Source of the DNA: Nocardioides sp.
GTDB taxonomy: Bacteria; Actinomycetota; Actinomycetes; Propionibacteriales; Nocardioidaceae
DNA: 64,000 nucleotides
Assembly: GCA_037045645.1 (NCBI GenBank)
Contig: JBAOIH010000001.1
Location: 1,836,001-1,900,000, forward strand
Direction of reading: 5' to 3'
Made by a program: the position numbers and the translations under genes. Under the pieces are notes generated by a model. That model had not been told where the DNA came from, ran no database searches, and saw only the letters and a list, made by a program, of their open reading frames with translations. Below, piece after piece: positions 36,609-45,512 of the stretch (positions are counted from its first letter, which is position 1; each line of letters opens with the position of its first letter).

Positions 36609-39593
36609 TCATCCCCAGAAGATCCGCTCCACAACCCCATGCGCGCGCCGCGTCGTACGCAGGTAGTCGTTGACCATCTCGTCCGACGCGCCGTACGGGT
36701 AGCCCAAGACGGCCGCGACCGCTGCCTTCTCGCGGGTGTCGCGGGGCAGTTGGTCGCCGGGCTTGCCGCGCACCAACGTGATCGCGTTGCGGACCCGGCT
36801 GACCAGCCGCCAAGCCGAAGCCAGTTGCTCCGCATCCTCGACGGCGATCAGGTCCACGTCGACCGCGACCGCCAAGGCTTCGAGCGTGCGCGGCGTACGA
36901 AGGCCGGGGTGCTCACCGGCGTGCTGGAGTTGCAATGCCTGCACCGTCCACTCGACGTCGGCCAGTCCCCCACGACCAAGTTTCAGATGGGTGTGCGGGT
37001 CCGCGCCGCGGGGCAGCCGTTCGGTGTCGACACGCGCCTTGATCCGACGGATCTCGACGAGGTCGGCGCGCGACAACCCCTCGGCGGGATAGCGCAGCGG
37101 GTCGATCAGGGCGGTGAAGCGCTCGCGCAGCCCGATGTCGCCGACGATCGCATCGGCTCGCAGCAGCGCCTGCGCCTCCCACACCTTCGACCACTTCGCG
37201 TAATAGGCGGCGTACGACTCCAGCGTGCGGACCAGGGGCCCCTGCTTGCCCTCGGGACGCAGATCCGCGTCGACCTCCAGCGGCGGATCGGTGGCGGGCA
37301 ACAACAACAGGCGGCGCAACTCGTGCGCGACCGCCTGGGCGAACTGCGCGGCGAGGTGCGCGTCTGCACCTGCGACGGGTTCGTGGACGAACATCACGTC
37401 GGCATCACTGCCGTACGACAGTTCGAAGCCGCCATAGCGACCCATCGCGACCACAGCGATCCGAGTCGGTGCGGAGTCCAAGGATTTCGCGGCCAGGACG
37501 GAGCGGATGGAGACGTCCAGGGTGGCTTGCAAGGTGGCATCGGTCAGACGAGTCAGCCCCAGCCCCACATCATCGATCGAGATCACGCCATCCAGGTCAC
37601 CGGCGCTGATCCGGAAGAGCTCGCGGCGCCGGATCGCCCGAATCGCGCGCGCCGCCTCCTCGTGGTCGTCTTGTCGCGACGCTGCCGCGGCCATCTCTGT
37701 GGTCAATGCCTCGGCACTGGACGGCTGGAGGTCCTCACCGAGCAGGCGTACGCCTTCGGGCTCGCGCTGCAACAGATCGGTGGCATAGCGCGAGGTAGCC
37801 AGGATCTTCGCGAGACGTTCGGCGACCTGCCCCTCGTCGCGCAACGTCTTGAGATACCAGTGCGTCGTGCCCAATGCCTCGGAGATCCGACGGAACCCGA
37901 GCAGCCCGGCGTCGGGATCCGGCGCATCCGCGAACCACTCGAGCAGCACCGGCAGCAGGGTCCGCTGGATCGCGGCGGTACGGCTGACGCCCTCGGTCAG
38001 TGCTTCGAGGTGGCGCAGCGCCGCCTTCGGGTCGGCGTACCCGAGCGCGGACAGTCGCTGCTCGGCAGCCTCGGTCGACAGGCGCGCACCCTCACCGGGG
38101 ATGCGTGCGACCGCCGAAAGCAACGGGCGATAGAAGAGCTTCTCGTGCAGGCGGCGGACCTCCAGGCGATGGTGTGCCCACGCCCGTTCCAGTTCGGTGA
38201 CCGGATCCTTGAAGAAGCCCATCGACCGGCCCAGACGGCGCAGCGCCTGCTCGCCGTCCGGCACCACGTGCGTACGCCGCAGCTGATGCATCTGGATGCG
38301 ATGTTCCAACGTGCGCAAGAACTCGTACGCCTCGTGCATCGCCTGGCCGTCCTCGCGGCCGACGTAGCCACGCCGCGTCAGCGCCCACAGCGCGCTCAGC
38401 GTGGTCGGCTCGTGGATCTCGTCGTCGCCGCGTCCATGCACCAGTTGGAGCAACTGCACCGCGAACTCCACGTCGCGCAGGCCACCTGAGCCGAGTTTGA
38501 GTTGTCGCTGAGCCTGGTTCGCCGGGATGTGATCCAGGACCCGGCGCCGCATCGCTTGGACGTCGGCGACGAAGCCGTCGCGCTCAGCGACACTCCACAC
38601 CATCGGCTTCACCATCGCCACGAACTCGCGACCCAACTCCAGGTCGCCGGCGACGGGTCTGGCCTTGAGCAGCGCCTGGAACTCCCAGGTCTTCGCCCAG
38701 CGCTCGTAGTAGCCGCGCATGCTCGACATCGTGCGGACCAACGGCCCCGCCTTGCCCTCCGGGCGAAGGGCCGCATCGACCTCCCAGATCGTGCCCTCGG
38801 CGGTGAAGTCGCCGCACACCGTGATCACGTGCGCCGCGAGCTGAGCGCCGGCCTTCAACGCCACCGTCTCGTCGACGCCCTCTGCGGGTTCGGCCACGAA
38901 GATCACGTCGACATCGCTGATGTAGTTGAGTTCGTGGGCGCCGCACTTGCCCATCGCGATCACTGCCAGGCGTACGTCGTGGGCGCGCTCCCCCACGCGC
39001 TGGCGCGCGATCGCGAGGGCTGCCTCCAGGGTGCCCGCCGCCAGGTCGGAGAGCTCGGCGGCGGCATCGTCGAGACCCAGGTGATGGGCCAGATCACGTG
39101 CCGCGAGCCGCGTCAGCAACCGGCGGTACTGCACCCGCAGCGCGGCCATCGCCTGCTGGTCAGGCAGCGTGGCGACGGGAGTCCTCGCAAGGGGGTCTGC
39201 CCCGACGGCTTGAAGCAGATGCGCCCGTACGGCGAAGGCTGCCGGTCGCGTGGAGCCGAGGTGCGAGTCGGTGAGGTCACACCACTGCTCGGGATGTCGT
39301 ACGAGGTGGTCGGCGAGTGCCTCACTGGCCCCGAGGACGCTGAGCAACCGCATCGCAGTGCCCTCGTCGTCGACCAGCTCCGCCAGTAGTGCCGCGCCAT
39401 CGGGCAGCGCCTGCGCGAGCCGTTCGAGGTTGATCAGGGCCGCATCCGGGTCCGCGGTGCGTCCGATGATCGCCAGCAGCGGCTCGATCCCCTCGCCCAT
39501 GGCGACCGCCCGATCACGGGCGGCCTGAGTGTCCGCGAAGCCCCAGCGCGCCAGCGCAGTCCGTGCGAGCGCACGCCCGTCGTCACGCGCCAC
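36609..39593 (-). CDS. glnE: Bifunctional glutamine synthetase adenylyltransferase/deadenylylase
   Basis: 994 residues, the full two-domain length. GlnE adds AMP to the conserved tyrosine of GlnA and removes it, in response to nitrogen state. Two nucleotidyltransferase domains are seen, one with YISDVDVIFVAEP in the N-terminal half and one with YGSDADVMFVHEP in the C-terminal half, each followed by LRPEGK. The RDVEF/ADVEWTVQALQLQHA motifs are also duplicated. It lies downstream of glnA2 and a glutamine amidotransferase, near the glnA it regulates, as in Mycobacterium. Confidence 0.96.
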   Translation of the reverse strand: MARDDGRALARTALARWGFADTQAARDRAVAMGEGIEPLLAIIGRTADPDAALINLERLAQALPDGAALLAELVDDEGTAMRLLSVLGASEALADHLVRHPEQWCDLTDSHLGSTRPAAFAVRAHLLQAVGADPLARTPVATLPDQQAMAALRVQYRRLLTRLAARDLAHHLGLDDAAAELSDLAAGTLEAALAIARQRVGERAHDVRLAVIAMGKCGAHELNYISDVDVIFVAEPAEGVDETVALKAGAQLAAHVITVCGDFTAEGTIWEVDAALRPEGKAGPLVRTMSSMRGYYERWAKTWEFQALLKARPVAGDLELGREFVAMVKPMVWSVAERDGFVADVQAMRRRVLDHIPANQAQRQLKLGSGGLRDVEFAVQLLQLVHGRGDDEIHEPTTLSALWALTRRGYVGREDGQAMHEAYEFLRTLEHRIQMHQLRRTHVVPDGEQALRRLGRSMGFFKDPVTELERAWAHHRLEVRRLHEKLFYRPLLSAVARIPGEGARLSTEAAEQRLSALGYADPKAALRHLEALTEGVSRTAAIQRTLLPVLLEWFADAPDPDAGLLGFRRISEALGTTHWYLKTLRDEGQVAERLAKILATSRYATDLLQREPEGVRLLGEDLQPSSAEALTTEMAAAASRQDDHEEAARAIRAIRRRELFRISAGDLDGVISIDDVGLGLTRLTDATLQATLDVSIRSVLAAKSLDSAPTRIAVVAMGRYGGFELSYGSDADVMFVHEPVAGADAHLAAQFAQAVAHELRRLLLLPATDPPLEVDADLRPEGKQGPLVRTLESYAAYYAKWSKVWEAQALLRADAIVGDIGLRERFTALIDPLRYPAEGLSRADLVEIRRIKARVDTERLPRGADPHTHLKLGRGGLADVEWTVQALQLQHAGEHPGLRTPRTLEALAVAVDVDLIAVEDAEQLASAWRLVSRVRNAITLVRGKPGDQLPRDTREKAAVAAVLGYPYGASDEMVNDYLRTTRRAHGVVERIFWG

Positions 39594-39596
39594 GAC

Positions 39597-40337
39597 TCAA
39601 CTCCTCTGCTTCGCCAGGTCGACCAAACGCTCCGCGACCGGCTGCCAGGTGGCCCGCAACTCGTCGCGTGCGGCATGCACCTGCGCGACGACATGCCTGG
39701 CGGACTCCTTGTCGCGGACCCCTGGATCGCTTTGGATCCAGGGCGCGATCAGGTCGGCGTCCACCTCCGGATGCCATTGCAGGCCCCATGCGGCTGGCGC
39801 AAACCGCAACGCCTGGATCTCCGCGTGCTCGGTCTGCGCCAACACCACGGCATCCGGTGGCGCCTGGACGACCACGTCGTCGTTCCATTGCAGGGCCCGC
39901 GCGTGTAGCGGTGCCGCGCTCAACAACGCATCGTCGCGCGCGGCGTCGGTCCAGCCCACCGGGATCAGGCCGAACTGTTTGCCGCGCGGGTTCTTGTTCA
40001 CGACGCCGCCCAACGCCACCGCGCCGAGCTGATGCCCAAGGCAGATCCCCAGGGTCGGGATCCGATGCTCGACGGCCTGACGGATCAGCTCCTTGGTCGC
40101 GGTGAGCCACGGGTGCGCGGCGTCGTCGTTGGCGCCCATCGCACCACCCATGACCAGCAGTGCGTCGATTCCGGTCATCGACTCGGGTACGGGCTCGTCG
40201 AGGTAGGCCCGGATGCTGACGACTTCGGCACCCGCCGCCCGCATCCACTGGCCGAACAGGTGTGCGGGGTCGTCGTCCTCGTGCTGGATGACCAGCACGC
40301 GCGGGGCGTACGACGGCCGTTGCTGTGGAGTGGTCAC
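39597..40337 (-). CDS. Class I glutamine amidotransferase (GMP synthase-like)
   Basis: 246 residues of the class I amidotransferase fold, which hydrolyses a gamma-glutamyl amide. The nucleophile cysteine is in GICLGHQLGAVAL and the histidine-glutamate pair in GLQWHPEVD. It lacks the synthetase part of GMP synthase, so it is a stand-alone hydrolase. Located between glnA2 and glnE; its start overlaps the glnA2 stop by 4 nt, so it is translated with that gene. The position suggests hydrolysis of a gamma-glutamyl compound, which is inference. Confidence 0.88.
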   Translation of the reverse strand: MTTPQQRPSYAPRVLVIQHEDDDPAHLFGQWMRAAGAEVVSIRAYLDEPVPESMTGIDALLVMGGAMGANDDAAHPWLTATKELIRQAVEHRIPTLGICLGHQLGAVALGGVVNKNPRGKQFGLIPVGWTDAARDDALLSAAPLHARALQWNDDVVVQAPPDAVVLAQTEHAEIQALRFAPAAWGLQWHPEVDADLIAPWIQSDPGVRDKESARHVVAQVHAARDELRATWQPVAERLVDLAKQRS

Positions 40338-41680
40338 AGCACCGACATCATCCGGTCACGCTCGTACGCCGAGACCTGCACGCGGTATTCCTCCCACTCC
40401 TTGCGCTTGTTGCGCAAGAAGAAGTCGTAGACGTGCTCCCCCAGGGTCTCGGCGAGCAGCTCGGAGCGTTCGGCCACCGCGATCGCGTCGTACAGGCTCT
40501 TGGGCAGGGCGTCGATGCCGAGCGCCTTGCGCTCCTTCTCCGTCAACGTCCACACGTCGTCCTCGGCCTCGGGCGGCAACTCATAGCCCTCCTCGATGCC
40601 TTTCATGCCCGCCTCGAGGATCACGGCGTACGCCAGGTAGGGGTTGCAGGCCGGGTCGATCGAGCGCAGCTCGACACGAGTGGACTGGCCCTTGTTGGGC
40701 TTGTACATCGGCACGCGCACCATCGCCGAGCGGTTGTTGTGCCCCCAGCAGATCGAGGACGGCGCCTCGCCGCCTCCGAGCAGGCGCTTGTAGGAGTTGA
40801 CCCACTGGTTGGTCACCGCGGTGATCTCGGCGGCGTGGTGCAGGATCCCGGCGATGAACCCGCGACCGGTCTTGGAGAGCTGGTATTCGGCGCCGGCCTC
40901 GAAGAACGCGTTGCGGTCACCCTCGAAGAGCGAAAGGTGGGTGTGCATGCCCGAGCCGGGGTGGTCGGTGAACGGCTTGGGCATGAACGAGGCCCAGATG
41001 TCCTGGCTCAGCGCCACCTCGCGTACGACCGTACGGAAGGTCATGATGTTGTCGGCCGTCGAGAGGGCGTCGGCATAACGCAGGTCGATCTCCTGCTGAC
41101 CGGGGCCGCCTTCGTGATGGCTGAACTCGACCGAGATTCCCATCGATTCCAGCATCGTGATCGCTTCTCGCCGGAAGTCGGATCCGCGGGATTGGGCGGT
41201 GTGATCGAAGAAGCCGGACCTGTCGACCGGCACTGGCTCGGCACCCTTCTCAGGCATGTCCTTGAGCAGATAGAACTCGATCTCGGGGTGTGTGTAGAAG
41301 GTGAAACCCGCATCCGCAGCCTTGCCGAGCGCGCGTTTGAGGACGTGGCGGGGGTCGGCGTACGAGGGGCTGCCGTCCGGCATCACGATGTCGCAGAACA
41401 TCCGCGCGGTGGCGGGACCGCCGTCCTGGCCGCCGCGCCAGGGCAGGATCTGGAAGGTCGCCGGGTCGGGGTGTGCGAGCATGTCGGACTCATAGACGCG
41501 CGCGAAGCCTTCGATCGCGGAGCCGTCGAAGCCGATCCCTTCCTCGAAAGCTCCTTCGAGTTCGGCCGGCGCCACGCTGACGGACTTGAGGAAGCCCAGC
41601 ACGTCGGTGAACCAGAGGCGTACGAATCTGACGTCGCGCTCCTCGAGCGCGCGCAGTACGAAGTCTTCCTGCTTGCCCAT
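40334..41680 (-). CDS. glnA2: Glutamine synthetase-like protein GlnA2
   Basis: 448 residues, shorter than GlnA and closest to the GlnA2 branch placed beside glnE in actinobacteria. It keeps the catalytic patterns DGSAIEGF, MPKPFTDHPGSGMH, NNRSAMVRVP and ELRSIDPACNPYLA. Relatives of this branch include ordinary glutamine synthetases and gamma-glutamylpolyamine synthetases, so the substrate cannot be fixed. A weak GlnR-like half-site lies 23-38 nt upstream. It heads the four-gene minus-strand operon. Confidence 0.9.
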   Translation of the reverse strand: MGKQEDFVLRALEERDVRFVRLWFTDVLGFLKSVSVAPAELEGAFEEGIGFDGSAIEGFARVYESDMLAHPDPATFQILPWRGGQDGGPATARMFCDIVMPDGSPSYADPRHVLKRALGKAADAGFTFYTHPEIEFYLLKDMPEKGAEPVPVDRSGFFDHTAQSRGSDFRREAITMLESMGISVEFSHHEGGPGQQEIDLRYADALSTADNIMTFRTVVREVALSQDIWASFMPKPFTDHPGSGMHTHLSLFEGDRNAFFEAGAEYQLSKTGRGFIAGILHHAAEITAVTNQWVNSYKRLLGGGEAPSSICWGHNNRSAMVRVPMYKPNKGQSTRVELRSIDPACNPYLAYAVILEAGMKGIEEGYELPPEAEDDVWTLTEKERKALGIDALPKSLYDAIAVAERSELLAETLGEHVYDFFLRNKRKEWEEYRVQVSAYERDRMMSVL

Positions 41681-41702
41681 GGGGCCACCTTATGGCCGCC
41701 AT

Positions 41703-41718
41703 GTTTCGCCCGTGTTGC
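41703..41718 (-). promoter_or_regulatory. Possible GlnR half-site before glnA2
   Basis: On the minus strand GCAAC-N6-GAAAC lies 23 nt before the glnA2 ATG. The GAAAC box is perfect; the first box departs from GTnAC at one base. There is only one box pair and it sits very close to the start codon, which suits repression more than activation. Confidence 0.35.
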
Positions 41719-41892
41719 ACCAGCGCCCAGATCACAGGACGACCCGGTTCGCGCCTCCAATGTTGCAGCGATCTCCCAGCTTCATCACACGACCGTGACA
41801 ACCCTCCGAATGCCCTTCTACCTGCGGTTTTGCCGCGCCATCCTGTTGTTGCCAGCACTGCCAGACACACCAACCTGCGAAGGGTCACCACC

Positions 41893-42700
41893 ATGCGTAC
41901 GAAGTCCTCCACCCGCGTCTTCTCGGCCATTGCCGTCCTCGTGGTCGGACTCCTCGCCGGCGCGATGTCGGGGGCCAACGCCGATGACGTAGCGGCGCCG
42001 ACCACCTCGCGGATCGCCACAGTCAAGACAGCCAGCGCCGACAGGTCCGGCACCGACAGGGTCAGCGCCGACACGTCCAGGGCCCCCAAGCCGGTCAACT
42101 GCGCGATCCACAAGTGCGTCGCTCTCACCTACGACGACGGCCCCGCCGGTTCGACGCCCGCCCTGCTGCGCACCCTCGCTGCCAAGAAGGCCCCCGCGAC
42201 GTTCTTCGTGCTGGGTCAACAGGCGACGAAGTACCCCGCCACGATGCGAGCGATCCGCAACGCTGGGCACGAGATCGGCGTGCACACCTGGGATCACGCG
42301 AACCTCACGAAGTTGTCGTCCGCCTCGGTGACATCAGAGCTTCGACCGGAGCATCGCCGCGGTGCGCCAGACGACCGGGCAGCGCACCACCCTGATGCGC
42401 CCGCCGTACGGAGCGACCAACCAGACCGTCCGCAGCGTCGAGGGGCGTCTCGGCTTGGCGGAGATCTTGTGGAGCGTCGACCCGCAGGACTGGAAGGACC
42501 GCAACACCGCGACCGTCACCCAGCGGGTGCTCGCAGCGGCCAAGCCCGGGGCGATCGTGCTGATGCACGACATCCATCCGACGACGGTGGCCGCCGCCCC
42601 GGCGATCATCGACGGACTGCGTAAGCGCGGCTACCGCCTCGTCACGGTCTCCCAACTGCTCGGCAAGCCGACGCCCGGTCGCACCTATTCCTCACGCTGA
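41893..42700 (+). pseudogene. Secreted polysaccharide deacetylase (NodB/CE4), one frameshift
   Basis: Two frames join into a protein of about 268 residues. It has a signal peptide (VFSAIAVLVVGLLAGAMSGANA) and a complete NodB homology domain: TYDDGP (metal-binding Asp), HTWDH, RPPYG, VDPQDW and LMHDIHP. After SVTSE the frame is lost; removing one C at 42340 gives SVTSEFDRSIAAVRQTTG and restores it, and the total length then becomes a multiple of three. CE4 enzymes deacetylate chitin-type or peptidoglycan sugars. All catalytic motifs being intact argues for recent breakage or a sequencing error. Confidence 0.85.
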
Positions 42701-42710
42701 ACCACCCTGA

Positions 42711-42734
42711 CGGGTGTGGTCTAGACCACACCCG
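42711..42734. promoter_or_regulatory. Perfect 24-bp palindrome with DasR/GntR-type core
   Basis: CGGGTGTGGTCT is followed directly by its exact reverse complement. The core TGGTCTAGACCA is identical to the core of the dre element bound by DasR (GntR/HutC family) in Streptomyces. It lies 10 nt after the deacetylase and 53 nt before the MFS transporter, so it is more likely an operator for the latter than a terminator, because a hairpin without a loop is unfavourable. Confidence 0.7.
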
Positions 42735-42787
42735 CGGGAGCACGCTGCTCGGTGGCCCGTCTCGGGGCGTGTGAAGAGGAGGAGCAG

Positions 42788-44259
42788 ATGGCAGCCACCG
42801 TGTCGGACGAGAAGCCGATCCGCAGTCTGATCCCGGCCCGCATGCACGACATGCCGTGGTCGAAGTTCCACTGGATGGTCATCTTCGGCCTCGGCACGGC
42901 GTGGATCCTCGACGGTCTCGAGATCCAGATCGTGGCGGCCGGCGGCTTCGAGAAGTCGCTGAATATGAGCGCCGCCGACGTCGGCCTGGCGGGCACGATC
43001 TACCTGCTCGGCGAGGTCGCCGGTGCCCTGCTCTTCGGTCGCCTCACCGACACGTGGGGGCGCAAGAAGATGTTCACCACGACGTTGGCGCTCTATCTGA
43101 CGGCCTCGGCGGTCGCGGCTTTCTCCCCCAACATGGTGTTCTTCCTGGTCTGCCGATTCTTCGCGGGCATGGGCATCGGCGGTGAATACTCCGCGGTCAA
43201 CTCGGCGGTCGATGAGTTGATCCCGGGCAAGTACCGCGGGCGCGTGGACCTGGCGATCAACGGCACCTATTGGCTGGGCGCCGCCATCGGCGCGTTCGCC
43301 AGCATGATCCTGCTCAACACCGACAACTTCGACGAGAACATCGGCTGGCGAATCGCCTTCCTGATCGGCCCGGTCCTGGGCCTGGGCATCATCTACCTGC
43401 GCCGCCACATTCCCGAGAGCCCGCGTTGGATGGTCACCCACGGGCGCGCCGACGAGGCCGAGCAGGTCGTCTCCGACCTTGAGGAAGAGATCCGCGCCGC
43501 GGGCAAGGACGTTCCCGAGCACGACGAAGAAGACGGCATGTGGATCAAGAAGCGCGAAGGCCTCAACCCCAGGCAGTTGGCCTACGTCTTCTTCAAGCTC
43601 TATCCCACGCGTACGGTCTTGGGCGCCACGTTGATGATCTCCCAGAAGCTTCCTCTACAACGCGATCTTCTTCACCTACGCACTGGTGCTGAAGAACTTC
43701 TACGGCGAGAGTTCGTCCTCCGCGGCGATGTATTTCTTCCCCTTCGCGCTGGGCAACCTGATGGGGCCGCTCCTGCTCGGGCAATTCTTCGACACGATCG
43801 GCCGGCGCAAGATGATCGGCGGCTGTTATGGCATCGCCGGGATCGTGCTCGCGGTTTCCGCGTGGATGTTCCACGAGGACATGCTCAGCGCGTTGACGCA
43901 CACGCTCTTCTGGTGCCTGGCGTTCTTCTTCGCCTCGGCGGGCGCGTCGGCGGGCTATCTCACCGTGTCGGAGATCTTCCCGCAGGAAGTACGCGGCCAG
44001 GCGATCTCGTACTTCTTCGCGCTCGCGCAGATCTTCGGCTCCATCGGCCCGGTCTTCTACGGCTGGTTGATCGGAGACGGCGAGGACCCGGACCCCGATG
44101 TTCTGGGGCTACCTGATCGCCACCGGCATCATGCTGCTCGGCTCGTTGGTCGCCTTCGTCTTCGGCGTGGATGCCGAGAACAAGTCGTTGGAAGAGATCG
44201 CGCCACCGCTGATCGAGTACGACGAAGACGGCAACGAGACCAGCCACATCCCGGTGTGA
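42788..44259 (+). pseudogene. MFS transporter (sugar/metabolite:H+ symporter type), two frameshifts
   Basis: Three frames join into a 489-residue, 12-helix transporter. Typical MFS motifs: GRLTDTWGRKKMF between helices 2 and 3, RFFAGMGIGGEYS, PESPRWMV before the central loop, and QFFDTIGRRKM in the second half. The first shift is repaired by removing one A at 43646-43647 (giving SQSFLYNAIFFTY), the second by removing one C at 44093-44096 (giving DPDPMFWGYLIATG). The rest is highly regular, so a sequence error or very recent damage is likely. Substrate unknown; the upstream DasR-like palindrome hints at a (amino)sugar. GAGGAG precedes the ATG. Confidence 0.85.
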
Positions 44260-44270
44260 GAGGACCCACC

Positions 44271-44825
44271 ATGACCGAACCCGAGCGTCCCTACACCGTC
44301 GTCGTCGGCGTGAGCGCGACCTCGAAGTCGCCGGCGGCACTGCGCTGGGCCGCCGCCCAGGCTGAGGCCAACGACGGGGTGCTGATCTGCGTACGCACGT
44401 GGCGACCCTCAGCCCCGGCAGCGACAACGGCCGGGGTCCAGGCCGTGTCCGGCCAGACGACGTCTGCCGCGGAGGTCGAGGCTCGTCGACAACTCGAGGA
44501 GGACGTGGCACAAACACTCGGTCACGACCATGACGCCGAGGTCTATTTGTTGCGCGCCGGCAAGCGGCGCGGCCTGCTGGTCGCCTCCTCGCAGGCGGAC
44601 CTGCTCGTGATGGACGCGCCGCGCCGGCCGAGCACCGCTCCCCTGCTCGCGCACCGGGTCATCGCGGTAGCGACCTGCCCCGTCGTCGTCATGCCTCCGG
44701 CGTTGCAAGGTGGCCGGAGCAGCGCTACGGCGAAGGCCGGACGAGCCTTCGGCCGCGCCCTGCTGGAGGCGGGGGGCCGTGCGGGGCGGCCTGGCTACCG
44801 GCCGCCCGCACGCCCACGCACGTGA
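44271..44825 (+). CDS. Universal stress protein family
   Basis: 184 residues from the ATG at 44271, 11 nt after the MFS gene. The N-terminal half (YTVVVGVSATSKSPAALRWAAAQAEANDG) is a clear UspA fold, and ASSQADLLVMDAP followed by VATCPVVVMPP marks the end of the domain. The ATP-binding glycines (GxxG-x9-GS) are replaced, so nucleotide binding is doubtful. The last 35 residues are a basic, low-complexity tail. Longer upstream frames belong to the MFS gene. Confidence 0.82.
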   Translation: MTEPERPYTVVVGVSATSKSPAALRWAAAQAEANDGVLICVRTWRPSAPAATTAGVQAVSGQTTSAAEVEARRQLEEDVAQTLGHDHDAEVYLLRAGKRRGLLVASSQADLLVMDAPRRPSTAPLLAHRVIAVATCPVVVMPPALQGGRSSATAKAGRAFGRALLEAGGRAGRPGYRPPARPRT

Positions 44826-44829
44826 AGCG

Positions 44830-45432
44830 TCAGGCCTTCGGCTCGCAGAACAGCACGTCCTGACGGCCGATCACGCCCTTCACGGCACGCTCCATCGGTC
44901 GCTGCCACTGCTGGGTGGCCTTGAACCACGCGATCGTGCCCCAGACACGGCCGCCTTGGCCGTCCACCTTGACCTTGCGCACCTTCAGGCGCAGCGTCAC
45001 GGTCTTCTCGGGCGAGCCCGCATAGCAGCCGGAGGCCTTCTTCTTGGTCCGGGCCGCGGTGAACGTGACGACATCTCCGGGTTTGGTCTTGGCATAGCGG
45101 GCGACTACGCCGGTCGCATAGCCGGTGTTGCCCTCCCACGGCGCGCCGACCGTGAAGCTCAACGAATGCATCCGGTCAGCCGGAACCTTGAAGGTGGCCG
45201 CGCCATCCTTCACCTTGGCGTCCTGGCTCCACACATCCTGGTAGTCGCTCGTGGAAGCCGAGACCGCACCGATCGTGCAGTCGTCGCAGTTGCCCACCTT
45301 GATCGTCAGCGTGGTGGGCACCTTGGGTGCTGCTCGGTCGACGGATGCCTGCGCGGTCTGTGCCAGCAGCCCCGAGGCCATGACGCCGACGAGAAGTGTT
45401 CCTGCCGCGAGATGCGTGAGTGTCTTGCGCAT
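44830..45432 (-). CDS. Secreted protein of unknown function
   Basis: 200 residues with a signal peptide ending around LLAQTAQAS. The mature part starts VPTTLTIKVGNCDDCTIGAV, with a CxxC-like pair, and has two further cysteines (GCYAGS, LFCEPKA), compatible with two disulfides. Repeated strand-like segments suggest a beta fold. No family recognised. CAGGAG precedes the ATG. It is divergent from the MFS gene at 45513 and converges with the universal stress gene. Confidence 0.75.
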   Translation of the reverse strand: MRKTLTHLAAGTLLVGVMASGLLAQTAQASVDRAAPKVPTTLTIKVGNCDDCTIGAVSASTSDYQDVWSQDAKVKDGAATFKVPADRMHSLSFTVGAPWEGNTGYATGVVARYAKTKPGDVVTFTAARTKKKASGCYAGSPEKTVTLRLKVRKVKVDGQGGRVWGTIAWFKATQQWQRPMERAVKGVIGRQDVLFCEPKA

Positions 45433-45500
45433 GTCGAACTCCTGGATCCGGGGATGTGTCGAGCAGGAGTATGCCCCTGCCCCACGGGGCCACCCCGCAC

Positions 45501-45506
45501 TACTCT
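45501..45506 (+). promoter_or_regulatory. -10 element of the MFS-GH2 operon
   Basis: TACTCT ends 6 nt before the ATG at 45513, predicting a leaderless transcript. Confidence 0.45.
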
Positions 45507-45512
45507 GCCCTC

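Noticed and set aside
36348..38489. 713-codon plus-strand frame opposite glnE
   Set aside because: No domain, shadow composition; glnE is unmistakable on the other strand.
42711..42734. Terminator for the deacetylase gene
   Set aside because: Perfect palindrome without loop and with an operator core fits protein binding better; not fully excluded.
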